64,000 bases of DNA. Origin: JBALVT01 sp036960305 (lineage in GTDB: Bacteria; Pseudomonadota; Gammaproteobacteria; Pseudomonadales; Halieaceae). The notes beneath the pieces were generated by a model that was given only the letters and a program-made list of their open reading frames with translations, made no database searches and was not told where the DNA came from. Where the stretch lies: contig JBALWA010000001.1 of assembly GCA_036960305.1 (NCBI GenBank), forward strand, positions 176,483 to 240,482, given 5' to 3'. A program made the translations under genes and the position numbers. Below, one piece after another: positions 1-9,491 of the stretch. Position 1 is the stretch's first letter; each line of letters begins with the position of its first letter.

Positions 1-884
1 GCAATGACAACCCCGACAACTTCTACCAGAACTGTTCTGTGGATGGCTCCAGGGACTATCTTATCAAGGGTAATCGTGGCTCGGTCGCCTATCTCAGTAT
101 AGAGAGCAAGGCGGGTTCGTTTGCGTCCGGGGGGGATATGGCGCCAACAGGGCACGTTGAGATCAATCAACTACAGACTGATGAGGAAGGCAATTTCGAA
201 CTGTTGGTGAGCGCAGATAAAAAAGCGGGTAACTGGCTGCCCATGACCGCAGAATCTGACAATTTACTGGTGCGCCAGACTTTTCGGGATCGTGCTGCTG
301 AGCGCCCCGCGGAACTTGGTATCGAGTGTCTCAACCCTCTGGGAGATGCGCAGTTATGCCCGCAGCGTTTTGCCGGGCAATTACAGCAGGTGGTGCCGTT
401 TGTGTCGGGTACTTCCGGATTGTTTCATCAATGGATGCAGGGCTTTAGCCAACACGTAAATGAATTACCTGCCAATGACCAGCAGATGTGTATCAGGTCG
501 GGCGGCGATCCCTCGATCCACTACCACAATAGCTATTGGCGGTTGGCTACTGATGAGGCGCTGCTCATTGAGTTTACGCCTCCGCAACACTACCGAACCT
601 GGAATTTCCAGTTGTCCAATTACTGGATGGAATCGCTGGACTATCGCTACCACCGTATCAGTGTCAGCAATTATTCAGCAGTGGCGGAGCCCAATGGCAA
701 TATCCAGATTGTGGTTGCCCATTCCAATCCGGGACCGGGGTGCAAGAATTGGCTTACCACGGCAGGCCACGAAGTGGGTGCGATGTTACTGCGTTATGTG
801 GAGGCTGAAGACTTCCCCCCGGTATCTACCCGGGTAGTACCTTTTCGATCGTTGCTGGATGATTTCGCGGGGCTACCGTCATGA
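1..884 (+). CDS. DUF1214-like protein, 3' part only
   Basis: The reading frame is open from the left edge of the window, so the N-terminus lies outside it; a GTG at 39 is in frame but there is no reason to treat it as the start. About 290 residues are visible. The stretch GNWLPM followed by a hydrophobic strand resembles the C-terminal signature of DUF1214 proteins, which have no well-defined activity. The rest is rich in Trp, Tyr and His (for example SIHYHNSYWRLA). The stop overlaps the start of the sulfotransferase gene by four bases (ATGA), so the two are probably co-translated. The family call is from motif memory and is moderate. Confidence 0.6.
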   Translation, partial: NDNPDNFYQNCSVDGSRDYLIKGNRGSVAYLSIESKAGSFASGGDMAPTGHVEINQLQTDEEGNFELLVSADKKAGNWLPMTAESDNLLVRQTFRDRAAERPAELGIECLNPLGDAQLCPQRFAGQLQQVVPFVSGTSGLFHQWMQGFSQHVNELPANDQQMCIRSGGDPSIHYHNSYWRLATDEALLIEFTPPQHYRTWNFQLSNYWMESLDYRYHRISVSNYSAVAEPNGNIQIVVAHSNPGPGCKNWLTTAGHEVGAMLLRYVEAEDFPPVSTRVVPFRSLLDDFAGLPS

Positions 885-2062
885 CGCAATACAACTTCGA
901 TGCTGATGAGTTGGTGGCGGCGGCGAAGACCATTGACGGCCTGGATGACTTCGGCGACGAGAGCTATCGTGAACCTTTGGAAAAACTGCTTTGGTCTTTG
1001 CAGTATGAGGCGGAGCTCAACACGGTTGGGCGGACGGTCTTGCTGCAACGCATCGTGGATATCCTTGCGACGCGATTACGGGTGCACGAGTACATCAAAC
1101 GTTTTCCGGAAATCCTGGAAGAAGACATTGTCGCCCCGCTGGTCATCGTTGGTTTACCTCGCACTGGGACGACCATGTTGCACCGGACCATCGCCGCGGA
1201 CCCGCGCCTGTATGCCCCACTGTGGTATGAGGTGCGTTTTCCCTGTCCCGCGCTGGATTGGGATTTCACCAAAGCCGGTGACCAGCGTATCGCAGATGCC
1301 CGGGCTGAGATGCAAGCGATGCTTGATGCTAATCCGGAGCTGCTGGCAATACACCCTATGGATGCTGAGGGACCTGACGAGGATATTATGCTGTTGGAGC
1401 AGTCTTTCTACAGTTTTATGACCCAGTCCAGTGCCAATGTTCCCAGCTTCGACGCCTGGTTGGAGAAACAGGACCATACACCGGGGTACGAGTACCTAAA
1501 GTTATTGTTGCAGTTTTTGCAGTGGCAGAAAAAGCGCACTGGCCAAACTGCTGAACGGTGGACACTGAAGGCCCCTCATCACCTGCACTACATGGATTTG
1601 GTGTTCAAGGTTTTTCCCGATGCCAAGGTGGTGCAATCACATCGCGATCCGGTGGATACCATCCCCTCGCTTATCGGCCTGATTGCCGGAGTCTGGGTAA
1701 TATACTCTGATTCAGCCGATCTGAAGGAAGCTGGGCGGCAGTGGGCGCGAAAATTCGCCAATGGTATGCGGCATACTATGAATGTACGACGCCTTGTCGG
1801 CGAGGACCGATTTCTGGACCTCTGGTTTCGGGATACTGTAAGCGAGCCTCTACGGGAAATTCGCAAAGTCTATAGCTTTCTCGGAATGGAGTTGACCCCG
1901 GAAGCACAGGCGGAGATGGAGAAATGGCAGGCATTCAATCAACGTGAATTGCGACCATCCCACGAATATACCTTTGAGCAGTACGGTTTTACCGAGGCGG
2001 GCCTGGAGCGGCAGTTCCTGGACTATCGCAAGCGGTTTATTACGTCCAACGGCGCGATATGA
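881..2062 (+). CDS. sulfotransferase family protein
   Basis: A 393-residue protein expected to transfer sulfonate from PAPS to a hydroxyl or amine acceptor. The 5'-phosphosulfate-binding loop is seen as VGLPRTGTTMLHR near residues 90-102. The later QSHRDPVDTIPS matches the 3'-phosphate-binding element. The length fits the bacterial Sulfotransfer_3-like group that often accompanies lipid or polyketide genes. It starts at an ATG overlapping the preceding stop, implying coupling to the DUF1214-like gene. The acceptor cannot be told from sequence; a lipid or steroid alcohol would suit the window, but that is inference. Confidence 0.85.
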   Translation: MTQYNFDADELVAAAKTIDGLDDFGDESYREPLEKLLWSLQYEAELNTVGRTVLLQRIVDILATRLRVHEYIKRFPEILEEDIVAPLVIVGLPRTGTTMLHRTIAADPRLYAPLWYEVRFPCPALDWDFTKAGDQRIADARAEMQAMLDANPELLAIHPMDAEGPDEDIMLLEQSFYSFMTQSSANVPSFDAWLEKQDHTPGYEYLKLLLQFLQWQKKRTGQTAERWTLKAPHHLHYMDLVFKVFPDAKVVQSHRDPVDTIPSLIGLIAGVWVIYSDSADLKEAGRQWARKFANGMRHTMNVRRLVGEDRFLDLWFRDTVSEPLREIRKVYSFLGMELTPEAQAEMEKWQAFNQRELRPSHEYTFEQYGFTEAGLERQFLDYRKRFITSNGAI

Positions 2063-2276
2063 CGTCGACTCCACGGTAATTTATAAGGCGTAAATTGCCG
2101 GGTTTTTCGAAAGCTGTGTGTACAACGGCACAGAATTCGAGTTCCTGCATAATCTCCACAGTTCCAACACATTTACATCACATTACCTCCTTGTTATCAG
2201 TCCACACTCCATTCTGTCCCTGGGACGAAACGTAACGGCAAACCACTATCCTTTCGGTTTAATGGAGACTTATTCA

Positions 2277-2894
2277 ATGACTAAATCAAGTTTATTCACA
2301 ACAGCTGCAAGCCTGACGCTATTCAGTGTCGCTTTAATCAGTGTCGATGGTTTTGCCCGTGGCGGCGAAGGGGGGCGACAGGGTCACTCCGAACCTACCC
2401 GCATGACGCTTCTTGAGCGTCTGGACAATAACGCCGATGGCGTTTTAAGTCTGGACGAGTTCAGCGAACAGCATACGGCGAGCGCGCAACGACATTTCGA
2501 CAAAAAGGATGCCGATAACGACGAACGCTTGTCGCTTGAGGAGTTTTCCGCAACCAGTAAACATAGGCGTCATCCCACTTTGGATGGGCTGGATGCCGGC
2601 GCACTGGATGCGTGTCTGGAAGATGCCCTGGGCAGTGATGTGCCAGTACGGCCGGATGCAGCTGCGGCCTTTACCGCGGCTGATATCAATCAGGATAATG
2701 CGGTTGATCGGGACGAATTCCTGGCCGCCGGCTACAGCCGTGCCGAAGAACGCTTCTCGGATATTGATCGCGACAGTGATGGGCAACTTGGCAGTGACGA
2801 GGTCGGTGCATACCAGGCACTTCGTCAGGCACAACGCGATGCTCACCGCAGTTGTGTGGCGGAGCAATTGGATGAAGATAGCCTGCTGAACTAG
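2277..2894 (+). CDS. secreted EF-hand calcium-binding protein
   Basis: 205 residues from the ATG at 2277, chosen because GGAGA at 2264-2268 sits eight bases upstream and an N-terminal export signal (about residues 1-26, ending GFA) then follows at once; the frame is open further upstream to 2118. Four EF-hand-like loops are visible: DNNADGVLSLDE near residue 50, DADNDERLSLEE near 78, DINQDNAVDRDE near 136 and DIDRDSDGQLGSDE near 162. Loops 1 and 4 have the canonical DxDxDG pattern; loops 2 and 3 lack the central glycine and may bind weakly. Probably a periplasmic or extracellular calcium sensor or buffer. It stands alone between the sulfotransferase and the gsp operon. Confidence 0.8.
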   Translation: MTKSSLFTTAASLTLFSVALISVDGFARGGEGGRQGHSEPTRMTLLERLDNNADGVLSLDEFSEQHTASAQRHFDKKDADNDERLSLEEFSATSKHRRHPTLDGLDAGALDACLEDALGSDVPVRPDAAAAFTAADINQDNAVDRDEFLAAGYSRAEERFSDIDRDSDGQLGSDEVGAYQALRQAQRDAHRSCVAEQLDEDSLLN

Positions 2895-2988
2895 GTTCAC
2901 ACCTCGTGTGGAGACCACCAATCGCCCTCATGTGAGCTGGAATCCCTCACAGGGGCCGCCGTTACTGGGCTCCTGTCGAGTTTTGATC

Positions 2989-3020
2989 AAAAAACCGACA
3001 GGAAATTACTCGGCTTTTTT
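2989..3020. terminator. candidate rho-independent terminator after the EF-hand gene
   Basis: AAAAAACCGA (2989-2998) can pair with TCGG (3010-3013) followed, after one C, by six T residues (3015-3020). The GC stem is only four base pairs, extended by A:T pairs around a bulged C, so it may work in both directions. It lies about 95 bases after the EF-hand stop and before the gsp promoter region. Confidence 0.5.
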
Positions 3021-3033
3021 GAATCAGATGGTG

Positions 3034-3060
3034 TTAACTTGGACCAGCCCGACCTATACT
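3034..3060 (+). promoter_or_regulatory. candidate promoter of the gsp operon
   Basis: TATACT at 3055-3060 is a good -10 element. The best -35 match, TTAACT at 3034-3039, is only 15 bases upstream and weak. It is placed between the terminator and the gspC start, where a promoter for the operon would be expected. Confidence 0.3.
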
Positions 3061-3123
3061 TGTTGTAGGAGTTTTTCTAGTGTTATTAGAACGTTACGCT
3101 AAAGCGTTGAAGGGGAGAGTAGT

Positions 3124-4155
3124 TTGCCGGCCCAGTGGCAGCAAAGTTCAAGCGACAGTCTGGAGCGCGCAAGCAGTGCGGTGCTCTCGGTGTGGCATCG
3201 ACTTGCCCAGCCGGAGACCGCGCGTCGCGCACGCCTGTTGGTTGCGTTTGTTCTGCTGGTCTGGGTGCTCGTTTCCCTGGTCGAATTAGTCTGGTCTTTC
3301 ACTCCTCGCCCGAATGCCCCCGTTTCGGCAGAGGTTGATATTCTCAACCCGGTAGAAAATGGAAGCATTGATACTGAAATGGCGGCTGTAGATCTGGACA
3401 AAATGGTTTCCTGGCATCTGTTTGGTGTGGCGGGCGAAACCACGCCTGCCGATACCGTTGTGCCCGTGGTGGAGGCTGCCAGCGAGCGTGACGGTATAGA
3501 GAACGGGGCCAGGGACACGCGCTTGAACCTCAAGTTGCGAGGCGTTGTGGCTTCCTCCGAGGATGGATTGGGTCATGCCATGATCGAGTTTCGCTCGGAG
3601 CAGGAAGTCTATGCGGTCGGGGATAAGTTACCCACTGCCGGGAATGTCAGTCTGGCAAAGGTGTTGCCTGACGGGGTTGTGCTGGATAATGCGGGTACCT
3701 ATGAGTTGTTGCGGCTGTATGATGATACCGAGCTGACGGGGCAGTTGTCGCAAAAGGCGCCGAAGCCAGTGCCAGCTGTGAGCAAGTCCCCTTCGGCCCA
3801 AATTGTGCCCCGGGTTGTAGGTGCCACGCTGGTGGCGGGCAACGTCAGGCAGCAGTTATACGAAAACCCCCAGTCGCTGGCGGCCGTTGTGAGAGTGAGT
3901 GCGGTGCGGGAGAACAATACACTGCGGGGCTATCGCGTGGACCCGGGTAAGAATGGTGCGCAATTCACCCAGCTGGGCTTTAAAGCGGGCGATATTGTTA
4001 CCAGCGTCAATGGTATCGCTCTCGATAACCCGGGAAATACCATGCAGCTGTATCAGTTGATGCGGACGGCTTCCAGTGCGGTTTTTGATTTGGAACGCGA
4101 CGGTGAAAGCCTTACTTTGACGGTCGATCTGGGCGAGGTCTCCAGCGATGGTTGA
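3124..4155 (+). CDS. gspC: type II secretion protein GspC
   Basis: Inner-membrane component linking the T2SS assembly platform to the outer-membrane secretin. 343 residues: a short cytoplasmic N-terminus, one membrane helix at about residues 38-59, the periplasmic HR domain (about 130-205, with YAVGDKLP and a VLDN strand) and a C-terminal PDZ domain (about 245-340, with GFKAGDIVTSVNG). The start is a TTG with GGGGAG at 3112-3117 six bases upstream; no ATG precedes the membrane helix. First gene of the gsp operon; its stop overlaps the longest reading of gspD. Confidence 0.93.
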   Translation: MPAQWQQSSSDSLERASSAVLSVWHRLAQPETARRARLLVAFVLLVWVLVSLVELVWSFTPRPNAPVSAEVDILNPVENGSIDTEMAAVDLDKMVSWHLFGVAGETTPADTVVPVVEAASERDGIENGARDTRLNLKLRGVVASSEDGLGHAMIEFRSEQEVYAVGDKLPTAGNVSLAKVLPDGVVLDNAGTYELLRLYDDTELTGQLSQKAPKPVPAVSKSPSAQIVPRVVGATLVAGNVRQQLYENPQSLAAVVRVSAVRENNTLRGYRVDPGKNGAQFTQLGFKAGDIVTSVNGIALDNPGNTMQLYQLMRTASSAVFDLERDGESLTLTVDLGEVSSDG

Positions 4156-4198
4156 AGCCAGATGTCTGTCCGTGCGCAAATTTACAGAGGATGAAAGT

Positions 4199-6238
4199 TT
4201 GCTAACTGTTTTAATGCGTGCATTGAAGACCCCACTGCTTGCGGTGGGGCTGATGCTGTGCACGCTGCTGGGAACGTCAGTGTCTGCCCAGGATTACACG
4301 GTCAACCTGAAGGAAACCGATATTCAGGAGTTGATCAAGTTTGTAGCTGAGGCCACCGGCACCACGATTGTGGTAGATCCTGCGGTTAAGGGTAAGGTGA
4401 AAGTCGTCTCTTCCAAGCCCGTCTCCAGCAGCGAGCTATACAATTTATTTTTGTCTATTCTGGAGGTCCACGGCTATACCGCCGTTCGAAGTGGTGGCGT
4501 GGTAAGAGTCATACAAAGCAAGGATGCACGCTCCTCGCCTGTAGCGGTGAGAGATGAAGCAGGGACTACAGCTTCCGATGAGTATGTCACAGCGGTTATT
4601 CGCCTGGAAAATATTTCTGCCGCGAAGTTGATCCCAGTGCTGAGACCCCTGGTGCCACAGCAGGCGCATATGGCGGCCTACGCGCCCAGTAATGCCATTA
4701 TCATCTCCGATGTTTCGGCTAATATTGATCGCATCCGAGATATCATCCAGCGAATGGATCGGTCTGCCGAGCAGCAAACAGAAATTATTAAACTGAAGTA
4801 TGCTGTGGCTGATGATGTGGTTCGTATGCTGGACCAGCTGAATAAATCTGAGGCCAAGCAAAATGGTGCTACTGAGGTAGAAGTGTTACTGGTTGCAGAT
4901 GACCGTACCAATAGCGTGCTCGTTAGCGGTGAAGAGTTAGAGCGCGCGCGGATCAGTAAATTGATTAGTTATCTTGATACGCCGCTGGAGCAAAGCGGGA
5001 ATGTAAAGGTAGTGTATCTCGAATATGCCGAGGCGAAGGAAATCGCCGAGGTGTTAACCCGTGTGATGCAAAATATGAGTCGCCTGGAGGAGCCGGAAGG
5101 AAAGAAAACATCACGTTCAAGCAACTCGGCAACCATTGAAGCTGATGAGGGTACCAATGCACTGATAATCACTGCGGATACGGATGAAATGGCTTCCATT
5201 GAGGCCGTGATACGACGACTGGATATTCGCAGGGCGCAGGTGTTGGTAGAGGCGATAATCGTGGAGATGCAGATTATCGATGGGCAAGACCTGGGCCTGC
5301 AATGGTTGTTTGCCAACGACAGCGGCTTTTATGGCAGTAACATCAATGCCGGCGATGCCAGGGCAAGAAATATAGGAGAGGCAATCTTTCCGCCCAGCGA
5401 TACTGAAAATCCCGACAGAGAACCCGATCTGGGTGACCTGGCTGGCGCTCTGGCGGGTACACCCGGGCTCTCTATGGGTTGGGGTACCCTGGACGACGGC
5501 TTGTCGATGACGATAATCCTTAATGCCCTGAATGAACAGAACAATGCCAACATCCTGTCTACACCCAGCCTGCTGACACTGGATAATCAGGAAGCGTATA
5601 TTACCGTTGGACAGAATGTCCCTTTCGTGACGGGCTCATTTACCAATACGGGGGCGGGCGGTGACGGCGCACAGAACCCCTTCCAGACCATCGAACGAGA
5701 GAACGTTGGCATCACCCTGACAGTGACACCGCATATCAATGAAGGTGACGCGGTGGTTCTTGATATTGAGCAGGAAGTGTCAAGCCTGACCGGATTGTCC
5801 GCCATAGCCTCAGACCTCATAACCAATGAGCGCAAGATACAGACGAAAGTGCTGGCTGGAGACGGGCGCACCGTGGTGCTCGGCGGATTGATTAAGGACG
5901 ACGTGCAGGACGGCACCCAGAAGGTACCCATTTTGGGCGATATCCCGTTTTTGGGCAGGCTGTTCCGCACCGATGCGGTCAAGGTCACCAAAACCAATTT
6001 GCTGATATTTATTCGTGCGACCATTATTCGGGACGACGAGCAACTCGACGGTGCTTCAGCAGACAAGTACCAGTACATCCGAGCACAACAGTTGTTGCGC
6101 AAGGAGCAGGGCCTGATGTTCCTGGATGACGAGAATCTACCCGTTATCCCCGAGTGGGAGCAGCAAATTCAACAACTGGAAGAAATTCGCGAAGAGGATC
6201 AGGACGAAAAAGCCACTTCGGGTTCGGGTGAGAGCTGA
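4199..6238 (+). CDS. gspD: type II secretion secretin GspD
   Basis: Outer-membrane secretin that forms the exit channel. The start is uncertain: ATG 4148 overlaps gspC; TTG 4199 has AGAGG at 4186-4190 eight bases upstream; ATG 4214 has no clear ribosome site. I favour 4199 (679 residues), which gives a normal signal peptide ending VSA before QDYTVNL. N0 follows at once (LKETDIQELIKFVAEATG), then repeated N-domains and a C-terminal secretin domain with the gate segment VPFVTGSF and the conserved VPILGDIPFLGRLFR. The tail is rich in Glu and Asp. No pilotin gene (gspS) is nearby. Confidence 0.93.
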   Translation: MLTVLMRALKTPLLAVGLMLCTLLGTSVSAQDYTVNLKETDIQELIKFVAEATGTTIVVDPAVKGKVKVVSSKPVSSSELYNLFLSILEVHGYTAVRSGGVVRVIQSKDARSSPVAVRDEAGTTASDEYVTAVIRLENISAAKLIPVLRPLVPQQAHMAAYAPSNAIIISDVSANIDRIRDIIQRMDRSAEQQTEIIKLKYAVADDVVRMLDQLNKSEAKQNGATEVEVLLVADDRTNSVLVSGEELERARISKLISYLDTPLEQSGNVKVVYLEYAEAKEIAEVLTRVMQNMSRLEEPEGKKTSRSSNSATIEADEGTNALIITADTDEMASIEAVIRRLDIRRAQVLVEAIIVEMQIIDGQDLGLQWLFANDSGFYGSNINAGDARARNIGEAIFPPSDTENPDREPDLGDLAGALAGTPGLSMGWGTLDDGLSMTIILNALNEQNNANILSTPSLLTLDNQEAYITVGQNVPFVTGSFTNTGAGGDGAQNPFQTIERENVGITLTVTPHINEGDAVVLDIEQEVSSLTGLSAIASDLITNERKIQTKVLAGDGRTVVLGGLIKDDVQDGTQKVPILGDIPFLGRLFRTDAVKVTKTNLLIFIRATIIRDDEQLDGASADKYQYIRAQQLLRKEQGLMFLDDENLPVIPEWEQQIQQLEEIREEDQDEKATSGSGES

Positions 6239-7791
6239 TGTCTGGTTCCGAGCTTGCGTTCGATCAAACGGATGATGCCCTGGCGGAAGTCGAGGGGCAG
6301 ATACCGGAAGAGGGTGGTGGCAGCGGCAATTTGCCTTTTACCTATGCCAAACAGTATGGCGTTCTGTTGGACCGCAATAGTGAGACACTGACTGTTGTAC
6401 ACCTGGGCACACCAGCTGCGAATGTGCTGGCTGAGCTGCGGCGCTACCTCGGTTCGACTTTTGAACTTCATGCGGTAGCCGATGCCGAATTTCAACGGCG
6501 CTTGACCCTGGGTTACCAACGCGGCAATAACGAAGCGGTACAAATGGCCGAGGACCTGGGTTCTGATATTGATCTCAGTCGCCTGGCTGATGAGATTCCC
6601 GAGATGGGTGATCTCATGGATGCAGAAGATGACGCACCCATTATTCGCCTGATTAACGCCATACTATCCCAGGCAGTAAGAGAGAAGGCGTCGGACATTC
6701 ATGTGGAGACCTTTGAGGACCGCCTGAGCATACGCTACCGGGTAGATGGGGTTTTGTCTGAAGTCCTGTCCCCCAAACGTATGCTTGCGCCGCTACTGGT
6801 ATCTCGCCTCAAGGTGATGGCTAAACTGGATATCGCGGAGAAACGCGTTCCCCAGGATGGTCGGATATCGGTAAAAATAGCCGGTCATGCGGTAGATATT
6901 CGTATGTCGACTATTCCTTCCGCCCATGGTGAGCGGGTGGTTTTGCGATTGTTGGACAAGCAGTCCGGACAGTTGCAGTTGTCCCAGTTGGCGATGAACG
7001 AACAGGTGTTCTCGGCATACCAGCGGTCGCTGCGGAGCCCGCATGGCATTATCCTTGTGACCGGGCCCACGGGTTCGGGTAAAACCACAACTCTTTATGC
7101 GGGCTTGTCACATGTCAATGAAAGCAGTCGCAATATACTGACAATCGAGGACCCCATCGAATACATGTTGCCTGGCGTGGGACAAACTCAGGTAAATACC
7201 AAGGTGGAAATGACATTCGCCCGTGGACTGCGCGCTATTTTGCGCCAGGATCCCGATATCGTCATGGTCGGCGAAATCCGCGACCTGGAAACCGCAGAAA
7301 TCGCCGTTCAGGCCTCTCTGACAGGGCACCTGGTATTGTCTACTTTGCACACGAATACTGCGATTGGTGCGGTAACCCGAATGCAGGATATGGGCATTGA
7401 GCCCTTCCTGTTGGCGTCCAGTCTTATCGCGGTAATGGCCCAGCGCCTTGTGCGAATTCTCTGTGACGACTGCAAGGTGGCTGTTGTCGCCGATGAAGCT
7501 GAGCTGTCATTGCTGGGACTGGCGGGCAAGGCCGAAGATGTCACGATCTACCAGGCCGACGGTTGTGAGCACTGTAAATATACAGGTTACAAAGGGCGTA
7601 CGGGCATCTATGAGTTGATTGAAGTGGATGATGCCTTGCGTTTGATGATTCACCAGGGCGCCAGCGAGCAGGAGATGTTAGTCACGGCACGCAAGCAATA
7701 TCCCGGGATTATCGAGGATGGCCGCCGGCGTATCCTCGCGGGTGAGACGAGTATGGCCGAGGTCTTGCGGGTAACCACTGCGACCTCTTGA
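6238..7791 (+). CDS. gspE: type II secretion ATPase GspE
   Basis: Cytoplasmic hexameric ATPase driving pseudopilus assembly. 517 residues with Walker A GPTGSGKTTT at about residue 276, the Asp-box region ending in TIEDPIEY, Walker B within DPDIVMVGEIRD, and the His-box HTN. The zinc-binding tetracysteine module is intact as two CxxC pairs (CDDC and CEHC) about 40 residues apart. The ATG overlaps the gspD stop by one base (TGATG), typical of translational coupling. Confidence 0.96.
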   Translation: MSGSELAFDQTDDALAEVEGQIPEEGGGSGNLPFTYAKQYGVLLDRNSETLTVVHLGTPAANVLAELRRYLGSTFELHAVADAEFQRRLTLGYQRGNNEAVQMAEDLGSDIDLSRLADEIPEMGDLMDAEDDAPIIRLINAILSQAVREKASDIHVETFEDRLSIRYRVDGVLSEVLSPKRMLAPLLVSRLKVMAKLDIAEKRVPQDGRISVKIAGHAVDIRMSTIPSAHGERVVLRLLDKQSGQLQLSQLAMNEQVFSAYQRSLRSPHGIILVTGPTGSGKTTTLYAGLSHVNESSRNILTIEDPIEYMLPGVGQTQVNTKVEMTFARGLRAILRQDPDIVMVGEIRDLETAEIAVQASLTGHLVLSTLHTNTAIGAVTRMQDMGIEPFLLASSLIAVMAQRLVRILCDDCKVAVVADEAELSLLGLAGKAEDVTIYQADGCEHCKYTGYKGRTGIYELIEVDDALRLMIHQGASEQEMLVTARKQYPGIIEDGRRRILAGETSMAEVLRVTTATS

Positions 7792-7809
7792 TGATGGGTT
7801 TATGAACTA

Positions 7810-9030
7810 ATGACAGCCTATCGTTACCAGGCACTCAATGAAGACGGCAAGCGGGTCAAAGGCGTCGTCGAGGGTGACTCCGAGCGCCACGTGAGAGGCC
7901 AATTGCGCGGTCAGAACCTGCGTCCGCTGGAGGTGGGACTGGCGAACCGGCAGGTGGCAAGTACAGCCAGCACCCGGGGACGGCTGTTCGAGTCTGGGGT
8001 GAAGACGGCGGATCTGGCGCTGGTTACCCGGCAGCTGGCGACACTGGTTTCATCCAACCTGCCCCTGGATGAATGTTTGCAAGCGGCTGCGGAACAAACA
8101 CGCAAGCCGCGCATCAAAGGTATGCTGTTACAGGTCCGTTCACGGGTGGCTGAAGGGCATACGCTGGCCTATGCTATGGGGGAATTCCCCCAGGTGTTTA
8201 ACGAGATGTTTCGTGCCATGGTCAATGCGGGAGAGCATGCCGGGTTTTTGGGGCCTGTGCTTGAACAATTGGCGGATTACAGCGAGCAGCGCCAATACAC
8301 CCAGCAGAAGCTAAAGATGGCCATGATTTATCCGATTATCCTCATGGCGGTGGCCGGGGCTGTCGTTGTGGCATTGATGGTTTTTGTGGTCCCGGAACTG
8401 GTCGGTATATTTGCGCACTCCAAGGCTAAACTGCCTTTTTTGACCCGCGCCCTGATAGCGTCAAGCGACTTTCTCCGCGACTACGGGATCTGGTTGCTGA
8501 TAGGGCTGGTGCTCGCAGTGGTCCTTTTCAGGCGCGCTTTGAGGGATCCAGGGAGAAAGAAGCGCTGGCACGGTCTATTGCTTCGTACGCCCGGAATTTC
8601 GGGACTGATTACGGCAATGGATACGGCGCGTTTTGCATCGACTCTCAGTATTTTGATGGCCAGCGGCGTTCCTCTACTGGAGTCCCTCAGAATAGCCGGG
8701 CAGGTGCTGACCAATCTGGTGTTGCGCAAAGACAGTGAACTGGTGGCCGAACGGGTTCAGGAGGGCAGTAGTCTGCACAGGGCTTTGCAACACAGCGGCC
8801 GGTTTCCGCCCATGATGGTGCATATGGTCGCCAGCGGTGAAGCCAGTGGTGAGCTGGAAACGATGCTTGAACGCTCAGCGACGAACCAGGAGCGGGAGCT
8901 GGAAATGACCCTGGGAACCGTTATGAGTATCTTTGAGCCTCTGATGGTGCTGGTCATGGGCGGGCTGGTCCTGACCATCGTACTGGCTGTTCTGTTACCA
9001 ATTTTTGACCTCAATACAATGGTGAAGTGA
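7810..9030 (+). CDS. gspF: type II secretion inner-membrane platform protein GspF
   Basis: Polytopic platform protein that contacts GspE and pseudopilins. 406 residues with two homologous cytoplasmic GspF domains (about 70-195 and 270-395) and three membrane helices (about 170-195, 220-240 and near the C-terminus, MVLVMGGLVLTIVLAVLLPI). The start MTAYRYQALNEDGKRVKG is typical of the family. It lies 18 bases after gspE and four bases before gspG. Confidence 0.96.
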   Translation: MTAYRYQALNEDGKRVKGVVEGDSERHVRGQLRGQNLRPLEVGLANRQVASTASTRGRLFESGVKTADLALVTRQLATLVSSNLPLDECLQAAAEQTRKPRIKGMLLQVRSRVAEGHTLAYAMGEFPQVFNEMFRAMVNAGEHAGFLGPVLEQLADYSEQRQYTQQKLKMAMIYPIILMAVAGAVVVALMVFVVPELVGIFAHSKAKLPFLTRALIASSDFLRDYGIWLLIGLVLAVVLFRRALRDPGRKKRWHGLLLRTPGISGLITAMDTARFASTLSILMASGVPLLESLRIAGQVLTNLVLRKDSELVAERVQEGSSLHRALQHSGRFPPMMVHMVASGEASGELETMLERSATNQERELEMTLGTVMSIFEPLMVLVMGGLVLTIVLAVLLPIFDLNTMVK

Positions 9031-9034
9031 TTTT

Positions 9035-9484
9035 ATGAATGTATCTAATAGCAGGCAGCTGAAACACAGCGGCTTTTCGCTGGTCGAAATTCTCGTGGTA
9101 CTGGTTATCATGGGGCTTCTGATCAGTATTGTGGCACCTACCGTCCTCAATCAGGCCGACGAGGCGCGCGTGCAGAAAGCGTATGCTGATTTTAAGTCAA
9201 TTGAGACGGCATTGAAGATCTATCGCCTCGACAATTATGTTTACCCCACAACCGAGCAGGGGCTGGAGGCTTTGGTAGAGCTCAGCTCGATTGACCCGGA
9301 GCCGAGAAACTTCAAAAAAGGTGGATACCTGTCGGAGTTGCCTGTTGATCCCTGGGGCAGGCCTTACCTGTATCTCAGCCCTGGAGAGAATGGGGAAGTC
9401 GATATATACACGCTGGGTGTTGATGGGCTTTCCGGTGGCGAGGGCCAGAATGCCGATATTGGAAACTGGAAGGAGTCAGAGTAA
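9035..9484 (+). CDS. gspG: major pseudopilin GspG
   Basis: Main building block of the T2SS pseudopilus. 149 residues. Prepilin peptidase should cut between Gly13 and Phe14 in HSG-FSLVEILVVLV; the +5 glutamate is present (Glu18). The C-terminal part has the GspG pattern LPVDPWGRPYLY and a final GxDG-GGEGQNADIGNW, which in homologues holds the calcium site. The prepilin peptidase itself (GspO) is not in this window. Confidence 0.96.
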   Translation: MNVSNSRQLKHSGFSLVEILVVLVIMGLLISIVAPTVLNQADEARVQKAYADFKSIETALKIYRLDNYVYPTTEQGLEALVELSSIDPEPRNFKKGGYLSELPVDPWGRPYLYLSPGENGEVDIYTLGVDGLSGGEGQNADIGNWKESE

Positions 9485-9491
9485 CGCTACA